This document shows, one piece after another, positions 5,596-8,991 of a DNA stretch of 8,991 bases. The position numbers and the translations under genes are program-made. How positions within the stretch are numbered: the first letter of the stretch is position 1; each line of letters starts with the position of its first letter. The DNA lies in contig LCOU01000019.1 in NCBI GenBank assembly GCA_001003205.1, positions 1 through 8,991 on the forward strand, written 5' to 3'. The notes below the pieces were generated by a model that ran no database searches, was not told the DNA's origin, and saw nothing but the letters and a program-made list of their open reading frames with translations. This DNA comes from Parcubacteria group bacterium GW2011_GWA2_47_8b. Its GTDB lineage: Bacteria > Patescibacteriota > Minisyncoccia > UBA6257 > WO2-44-18.

Positions 5596-7086
5596 TTACT
5601 TCGCATACTCAACAGCTCTGGTTTCGCGGATGACGTTAACTTTAATTTCGCCGGGAAACTTAAGTTCTGATTGCACTTTAGCCGCGACGTTTTTGGCAAG
5701 CTGTAACGCGCCAAAATCGTCAACTTTTTCCGGTACCACGAATATCCTGATTTCCCTGCCCGCCGAAAGGGCGTAGGCGGTTTTGACTCCGTCAAAGCCG
5801 GTGGCGATTTTTTCAAGGTCCTCCAGCCGCTTGAAGTAATTTTCGGCTGTATCGCGGCGAGCGCCGGGTCGCGCGGCGGAAAGAATGTCGGCAGCCGCTA
5901 CGATAAACGATTCAGTGGTGGCAAAGGGATATTCCTCGTGATGGGACTCCATCGCTTTGATAACCCGTTCATCAACGCCGTACTTTTGCAGAAGTTTGCG
6001 TCCGAGATTGACGTGAGTACCTTCCGCTTCGTGGCTGATTGCCTTGCCGATGTCGTGCACCAAAGCGCCCGCTTTGGCGATTTCCACATTAGCGCCGAGC
6101 TCGGCCGCTATCATTCCGGAAACATGAGCCATTTCAATTGAGTGCACCAAAACATTTTGGCCGTAGCTGGTGCGGAAGTGGAGGTGGCCAAGAAGCTGGA
6201 CAATTTCTTTCGGTAAATTGATTATGCCGACTTCCAAGCAGGCCTGTTCGCCGATTTCTTGCATCCTTTTGGTCAGTTCGTTTTTGGCTTCCTCAACTTT
6301 TTCTTCTATTTTTGCCGGTTGAATACGGCCGTCTTTAATCAATTTTTCCAAAGAGAGCCGGGCAATTTCTCGGCGCAGTGGATCAAACGAGGAAATAATA
6401 ATGTTCTCCGGCGATTCGTCCAAAACAAGCTCCGCGCCCGTCAGGCGTTCCAGGGTGCGGATATTGCGGCCTTCGCGGCCGATGATTTTGCCTTTTATTT
6501 CTTCGTTGGGCAGATGGAATACGGTAGTGGTTAAATCTGTTACATGCGAGCGGGCATAGCGCTGCAAAGCGGTTGTAATAATATCTAAACTTCGTTTTTC
6601 TATCTCGTCGCGTTTGTTGCGCTCAAGGTCTTGAAGAGTTTTGACCATTTCCTGATGATGCTCTTCTTGAATTTCTTTTATCAGGCGGGCCTTGGCTTCG
6701 CTGGCGCTCAATCCAGCGATTTTTTCCAGTTGCGAGACCGTTTTTTGCTGAAGCTCACCCACTTCCTGCTTGATTTTCTCTATTTTAGAATATTCTGTTT
6801 TCAAAAAAGACTGTTCTTTGGCAAGGTCGCGCGCGCGCTGTTCCAGCGACTCGTCTTTTTTGAGCAAGCGCTCTTCAATGTTATCAATCTGGGCCTTTCT
6901 GTCGTGTTCTTCCTTTCTTGCTTCTTCAATCAAAGCCGCGGCCTTTTCTTGCGCCTCAAGAACTATTTTTTTTGATTTCTGGTCTAGGGAGCTAGCTTCC
7001 TTTGATGAAAGAAAGCGGCGAACTGCGTAACCGGCGAGCAGTCCGATAACTAGCAAAACCCCTCCCAAGAGAATGGTAGAGTCCAT
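5596..7086 (-). CDS. rny: Ribonuclease Y
   Basis: Membrane-anchored endoribonuclease that starts mRNA decay. It has 496 aa, close to the usual length of about 520. In order: N-terminal transmembrane helix at about residues 4-20; long coiled coil at about 30-165, rich in E, K and Q; KH RNA-binding domain at about 185-250 with the GxxG loop GREG (203-206) in IKGKIIGREGRNIRTLE; and HD hydrolase domain with LVHS (H315), the paired metal ligands HDIGKA (H344, D345), SHHEE (381-385) and D400. All expected catalytic residues are visible. The start at ATG 7086 places the anchor at the very N-terminus, as the family requires. It is transcribed from a promoter back to back with the murB-side promoter; HU follows 129 bp downstream. 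Confidence 0.97.
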   Translation of the reverse strand: MDSTILLGGVLLVIGLLAGYAVRRFLSSKEASSLDQKSKKIVLEAQEKAAALIEEARKEEHDRKAQIDNIEERLLKKDESLEQRARDLAKEQSFLKTEYSKIEKIKQEVGELQQKTVSQLEKIAGLSASEAKARLIKEIQEEHHQEMVKTLQDLERNKRDEIEKRSLDIITTALQRYARSHVTDLTTTVFHLPNEEIKGKIIGREGRNIRTLERLTGAELVLDESPENIIISSFDPLRREIARLSLEKLIKDGRIQPAKIEEKVEEAKNELTKRMQEIGEQACLEVGIINLPKEIVQLLGHLHFRTSYGQNVLVHSIEMAHVSGMIAAELGANVEIAKAGALVHDIGKAISHEAEGTHVNLGRKLLQKYGVDERVIKAMESHHEEYPFATTESFIVAAADILSAARPGARRDTAENYFKRLEDLEKIATGFDGVKTAYALSAGREIRIFVVPEKVDDFGALQLAKNVAAKVQSELKFPGEIKVNVIRETRAVEYAK

Positions 7087-7145
7087 ATCGTTGTATTGAC
7101 GTTAAGTTGTTTGTAAGGTTTATAAAAAGCATGTCGACTATCCAC

Positions 7146-7174
7146 AGTGTATCCTTGTTGACTTTTGGAGTCAA
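7146..7174 (-). promoter_or_regulatory. Promoter for rny
   Basis: On the minus strand TTGACT (7174-7169), a 17-bp spacer, then TACACT (7151-7146). The predicted leader to the rny ATG is about 53 nt. Its -35 is the mirror image of the -35 of the divergent promoter. Confidence 0.55.
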
Positions 7175-7186
7175 GTTGTGTATAAT
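7158..7186 (+). promoter_or_regulatory. Strong sigma-70 type promoter toward murB
   Basis: TTGACT (7158-7163), an exact 17-bp spacer, then TATAAT (7181-7186). This is the best promoter match in the window. The predicted start is near 7193, at the beginning of a folded RNA region rather than a gene. Confidence 0.8.
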
Positions 7187-7192
7187 TCAAGC

Positions 7193-7292
7193 AGAGTGAG
7201 TGATGAATACTGCCTGATTCAGCGCAAGCCGAATCAAGAAGTGTCCCGCTCAATTTGTGGCCAAAAGTCCCCGCAAGGGGACTTTTGGTTTC
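7193..7292 (+). ncRNA. Candidate structured leader or small RNA upstream of murB
   Basis: About 100 nt from the predicted start to a terminator-like hairpin. Visible pairings are GAGTG (7194-7198) with CGCTC (7247-7251), ATACT with AGTGT inside it, and a hairpin TGATTC-a-GC-gcaa-GC-c-GAATCA (about 7215-7236) capped by a GNRA tetraloop. The layout promoter, folded domain, terminator, gene is that of a riboswitch or attenuator. It could equally be a free small RNA. I could not match it to a known class from memory, and no covariation data are available. Confidence 0.45.
7261..7291 (+). terminator. Terminator-like hairpin in the murB leader
   Basis: A perfect 12-bp stem, CCAAAAGTCCCC (7261-7272) with GGGGACTTTTGG (7277-7288), has a GCAA tetraloop. 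The inner GTCCCC/GGGGAC stem is flanked by AAAA and TTTT, the layout of a two-way intrinsic terminator. The T-run after the full stem is only 3 long, so strength is uncertain. Confidence 0.65.
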
Positions 7293-7305
7293 GCAAAGAG
7301 TGAGC

Positions 7306-7311
7306 TATAAT
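7306..7311 (+). promoter_or_regulatory. Possible second -10 element downstream of the terminator
   Basis: Perfect TATAAT. The hexamer 17 bp upstream (TTTTGG) is poor and lies in the terminator stem. If used, transcription would start near 7318 and bypass the terminator. Confidence 0.35.
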
Positions 7312-7346
7312 AAGCGTGTGCCGTTTGACCATCTTGAGGGGCTTGT

Positions 7347-7425
7347 GCCCACGATGAGCCGCATGGACGCGCACTCACTCAACACAAATTGTATTGGAGG
7401 TCACCACATGCGGCTCATCGTGGGC
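7347..7425 (+). promoter_or_regulatory. Large stem-loop in the murB 5' leader
   Basis: A perfect 19-bp stem, GCCCACGATGAGCCGCATG (7347-7365) with 7407-7425, extends about 3 more pairs using G-U. The 41-nt loop (7366-7406) contains CACTCACTC (7372-7380), CACAAATTG (7383-7391) and the ribosome binding site GGAGG (7396-7400). The first two are exact complements of 7194-7202 and 7251-7259 in the upstream RNA domain. It ends 23 bases before the murB start codon. It is either a cis-regulatory structure or part of an unrecognised RNA gene. Confidence 0.7.
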
Positions 7426-7431
7426 GTATAG
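7408..7431 (+). CDS. Possible 7-codon leader peptide (MRLIVGV)
   Basis: ATG at 7408 follows GGAGG (7396-7400) with ideal 7-base spacing; GGAGGT is a strong match to the 16S anti-Shine-Dalgarno. This is the only such site in a window whose real genes lack one. The frame reads MRLIVGV and stops at TAG 7429-7431, 17 bases before the murB ATG and in a different frame. Its codons form the right arm of the 19-bp stem. It could be a leader peptide that couples translation to murB. Translation is unproven. Confidence 0.35.
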   Translation: MRLIVGV

Positions 7432-7448
7432 TCTTGGGGTCATTACGT

Positions 7449-8390
7449 ATGTTTCAAGAAAACGTTAGTTTAAAAAAATACAGCAATTACAAAATTGGCG
7501 GCCGAGCCCGCTATTTTTACGCTGCCAAAAATGCCGATGACGTGGCGCGGGCAGTCGCTCAAGCGGTAGGCGATAAATTGCCGGTGTTTATTTTGGGCGC
7601 CGGCACCAATCTTTTGATAAACGATAGCGGTTTTGACGGCCTTGTTCTGAAGCCGGAAATTAATTTGCTGAAACTGGAAGGCGGCGCGATTCGGGTTGGC
7701 GCGGGTGTGCTGATGGAAGATTTGTTGAACTTCGCCGTTTCCAAGGGCCTGTCCGGTTTTGAGTGGGCCGGCGGTTTGCCGGGCACGGTCGGCGGGGCGA
7801 TTCGCGGCAATGCCGGCGCTTTTGGCGGCGAGACAAAAGATAATTTGTACGAAGTAACAAGTATGGATATTTCCGGAAATCCGCCGGCTGGCGGACCGAA
7901 AATTTTGAAACGCAAAAATACTCAATGCAAATTCGGCTATCGTAACAGTATTTTTAAAATCAACGACGGGCAGGAGGTTATTATTGAAGCAGTTTTCAAA
8001 ATGAAAAAAGGCGACAAAAAAGCTATCCGCGCGGCGATTGAGAAAAAAAAGGAATATCGCAGAACGCGCCAGCCGCTGGAATATCCAAACATCGGCAGTA
8101 TTTTTAAAAACGTGGACTTGAAGCGCGTTCCCGAAAAATATAAAAAAGCATTTGCCAGTGTCGTTAAAAAAGATCCGTTTCCGGTAATGCCCGTTGCTCA
8201 TCTCATTGACCAGGCCGGCCTGAAAGGCGTCAGTTGCGGCGGCGCGATGATTTCTCCGAAACACCCGAATTTTATTGTTAATACCCTCAACGCTTCCTCA
8301 AGCGATGTCAAACAGCTTATTCAGTTGGCTAAATCTACAATCAAACAAAGATTTGATTTAGAATTAGAGGAAGAAGTGATCTATGTATAA
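7449..8390 (+). CDS. murB: UDP-N-acetylenolpyruvoylglucosamine reductase
   Basis: Flavoenzyme that uses NADPH to reduce UDP-GlcNAc-enolpyruvate to UDP-MurNAc, the second committed step of peptidoglycan synthesis in the cytoplasm. ATG 7449 gives 313 aa beginning MFQENVSLKKYSNYKIGG, the usual MurB start; an upstream TTG at 7389 would translate through the hairpin arm and is rejected. The FAD-binding motifs are ILGAGTNLLI (48-57) and GLPGTVGGAIRGNAGAFGGE (109-128). Catalytic candidates are Y164-R165 in FGYRNS, the proton-donor serine S217 in NIGSIFKN, and a glutamate in the C-terminal ELEEEV (about 306-309). The short NIGSIFKN region without a large insertion fits the type II form. It lies downstream of the structured leader and 38 bases before hpf. 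Confidence 0.96.
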   Translation: MFQENVSLKKYSNYKIGGRARYFYAAKNADDVARAVAQAVGDKLPVFILGAGTNLLINDSGFDGLVLKPEINLLKLEGGAIRVGAGVLMEDLLNFAVSKGLSGFEWAGGLPGTVGGAIRGNAGAFGGETKDNLYEVTSMDISGNPPAGGPKILKRKNTQCKFGYRNSIFKINDGQEVIIEAVFKMKKGDKKAIRAAIEKKKEYRRTRQPLEYPNIGSIFKNVDLKRVPEKYKKAFASVVKKDPFPVMPVAHLIDQAGLKGVSCGGAMISPKHPNFIVNTLNASSSDVKQLIQLAKSTIKQRFDLELEEEVIYV

Positions 8391-8391
8391 T
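8386..8391 (+). promoter_or_regulatory. Possible -10 element for hpf overlapping the murB stop
   Basis: Perfect TATAAT spans the murB stop codon, but no convincing -35 is found at 16-18 bp. hpf could instead be read from the murB transcript. Confidence 0.25.
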
Positions 8392-8393
8392 TT

Positions 8394-8420
8394 CTAATTA
8401 ACCTAATTATTCTAATTTCT
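8394..8420 (+). repeat. Three tandem 9-nt CTAATT units before hpf
   Basis: CTAATTAAC, CTAATTATT and CTAATTTCT follow each other at exact 9-base spacing in the murB-hpf spacer. The composition resembles the TACTAAT cluster before HU. Confidence 0.6.
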
Positions 8421-8428
8421 AAAAAATC

Positions 8429-8791
8429 ATGAACATTAATATAAAATATACAAACTTGGATTCCACTCCGGCGATTGAACAATATACTATTGAGAAGGTT
8501 GAATCCTTGGAGAGATTCATAAGGAATTTGAATGAAAGAGCCGTTCCGCAGGTGCAGGTGGAAATCTCGCGTACTACCAAGCATCACCAAAAAGGGGATA
8601 TTTACCATGTGGAATGCAACTTGGAATTGCCCGGAAAGCTGTTGCGTGCCGAAACGGAAAATTGGAATGTGCGGTTGGGAATAGATGAAGTGCGGGATGA
8701 ACTGCAGAGAGAGCTGAAAAAATACGGAGAGCGATTTAGGCCGCAGGACTCTCGCGGCCAGAAGGAATTAAGAAAATTGCGAGGGAAATAA
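8429..8791 (+). CDS. hpf: Ribosome hibernation promoting factor, short form (HPF/RaiA)
   Basis: 120 aa. The protein binds in the decoding region of the 30S subunit and idles ribosomes under starvation or slow growth. The order fits the family's beta-alpha-beta-beta-beta-alpha fold: MNINIKYTNLDSTPAIEQYTIEKVESLERFI (strand plus helix, split here only by eye), then VQVEISRTTKHHQKGDIYHV, ECNLELPGKLLRAE, and the last helix with LGIDEVRDELQRELKKYGER, which matches the usual AID-x-V-x-x-L-x-x-QL-x-KY pattern. The C-terminal dimerisation domain of long HPF is absent, leaving only a basic tail (KELRKLRGK). No ribosome binding site is seen before the ATG. A structured repeat element starts 10 bases after the stop. 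The choice between the hpf and raiA names is not resolved. Confidence 0.93.
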   Translation: MNINIKYTNLDSTPAIEQYTIEKVESLERFIRNLNERAVPQVQVEISRTTKHHQKGDIYHVECNLELPGKLLRAETENWNVRLGIDEVRDELQRELKKYGERFRPQDSRGQKELRKLRGK

Positions 8792-8800
8792 GGGCTGGCT

Positions 8801-8983
8801 CCACGCCAAGAAAGTCTCCTGTAAGGACCAGCGGTTCTCTATCCCAGCGGATAGAGCCCCTGCCTGCCGGCAGGCAGGCGCCTATGGGCTCGCCCCGACG
8901 CTCTGAATTAACGAACAATTATAATTCAGAGGCCATGCCGTCGGGGCTCCGCCAATTCCTTCACGGAGACTTTCTTGGCGTGG
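8801..8983 (+). repeat. Structured repeat element B (inverted ends, palindrome, nested hairpin)
   Basis: Inverted ends: 8801-8819 (CCACGCCAAGAAAGTCTCC) is perfectly complementary to 8965-8983, and similarity extends to about 26 bp (8801-8826 with 8958-8983). Inside, in order: GGACCAGCGGTT (8825-8836); hairpin 8837-8844/8849-8856 with loop CAGC; the 20-bp palindrome 8859-8878; GGGCTCG (8886-8892); helix 1 8892-8900/8939-8947 (9 bp); helix 2 8901-8910/8922-8931 (10 bp); an 11-nt loop (8911-8921) and a 7-nt bulge GCCATGC (8932-8938); then CTCCGCCA (8947-8954). The fold is the same as in element A, with different stem sequences. It begins 10 bases after hpf. There is no coding potential. Confidence 0.8.
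8859..8878. repeat. Perfect 20-bp palindrome, second copy
   Basis: CCTGCCTGCCGGCAGGCAGG, identical to the core of 1292-1313. Its length equals the exact difference in spacing between elements A and B at this position. Confidence 0.9.
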
Positions 8984-8991
8984 CTTGGTTT

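Noticed and set aside
7389..7448. Extended murB start at TTG 7389
   Set aside because: The added 20 residues are encoded by the leader hairpin arm, and MurB homology begins at MFQENVSLKKYSNYKIGG from ATG 7449.
7193..7448. tmRNA, RNase P RNA, SRP RNA or 6S RNA
   Set aside because: No tRNA-like ends or T-arm, no RNase P core words, no SRP GGAAG-type apical loop. The promoter and terminator divide the region into pieces unlike 6S RNA.
7470..8264. 264-codon open frame antisense to murB
   Set aside because: murB on the other strand is certain by motifs. The antisense translation is the usual shadow of a GC-biased codon pattern.

Overview
This window looks like a piece of a small-genome Candidatus Patescibacteria (CPR) chromosome, most likely from the Parcubacteria side. 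The reasons are the mix of short, tightly spaced genes, the near absence of Shine-Dalgarno sequences, the perfect 20-bp palindrome CCTGCCTGCCGGCAGGCAGG between genes (a repeat I recall from Parcubacteria genomes; no search was run), and the divergent, tail-poor FtsZ. The lineage is an inference.

Layout. 1-1058 (+) is ftsZ, missing its N-terminus at the window edge. 1059-1479 has no gene but holds two structured repeat elements and a strong two-way terminator. 1480-2169 (-) encodes a five-helix membrane protein of the mechanosensitive-channel TM-helix type. 2289-2359 (-) is tRNA-Ala(CGC), 13 nt behind an unrecognised tail-anchored protein gene (2373-3383, -). 3584-5210 (+) is a three-gene unit: an ECF sigma factor, a single-pass membrane protein placed like an anti-sigma factor, and an exported helical protein. 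Its end overlaps the end of a convergent HU gene (5191-5466, -). Upstream of HU on the same strand is rny, RNase Y (5596-7086, -). A 362-bp divergent intergenic region (7087-7448) separates rny from murB (7449-8390, +). It carries two back-to-back promoters and an elaborate set of RNA stems, including a perfect 19-bp stem-loop whose loop holds the best ribosome binding site in the window. hpf/raiA (8429-8791, +) follows, and the window closes with a third copy of the structured repeat (about 8801-8983).

The gene set is mainly housekeeping: cell division (FtsZ), peptidoglycan precursor synthesis (MurB), mRNA decay (RNase Y), nucleoid structure (HU), ribosome hibernation (HPF) and envelope-stress style signalling (ECF unit). 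No transposase, CRISPR array or defence gene is present.

The most unusual content lies between the genes. First, three members of one repeat family (A 1061-1236, C 1255-1396, B 8801-8983) keep the same nested fold while their stem sequences differ. A and B share a 9-bp helix, a 10-bp helix, an 11-nt loop and a 7-nt bulge. Second, the murB leader has the organisation of a regulatory RNA: promoter, folded domain, terminator-like hairpin, second stem-loop and a 7-codon reading frame. I could not match it to a known riboswitch class from memory.
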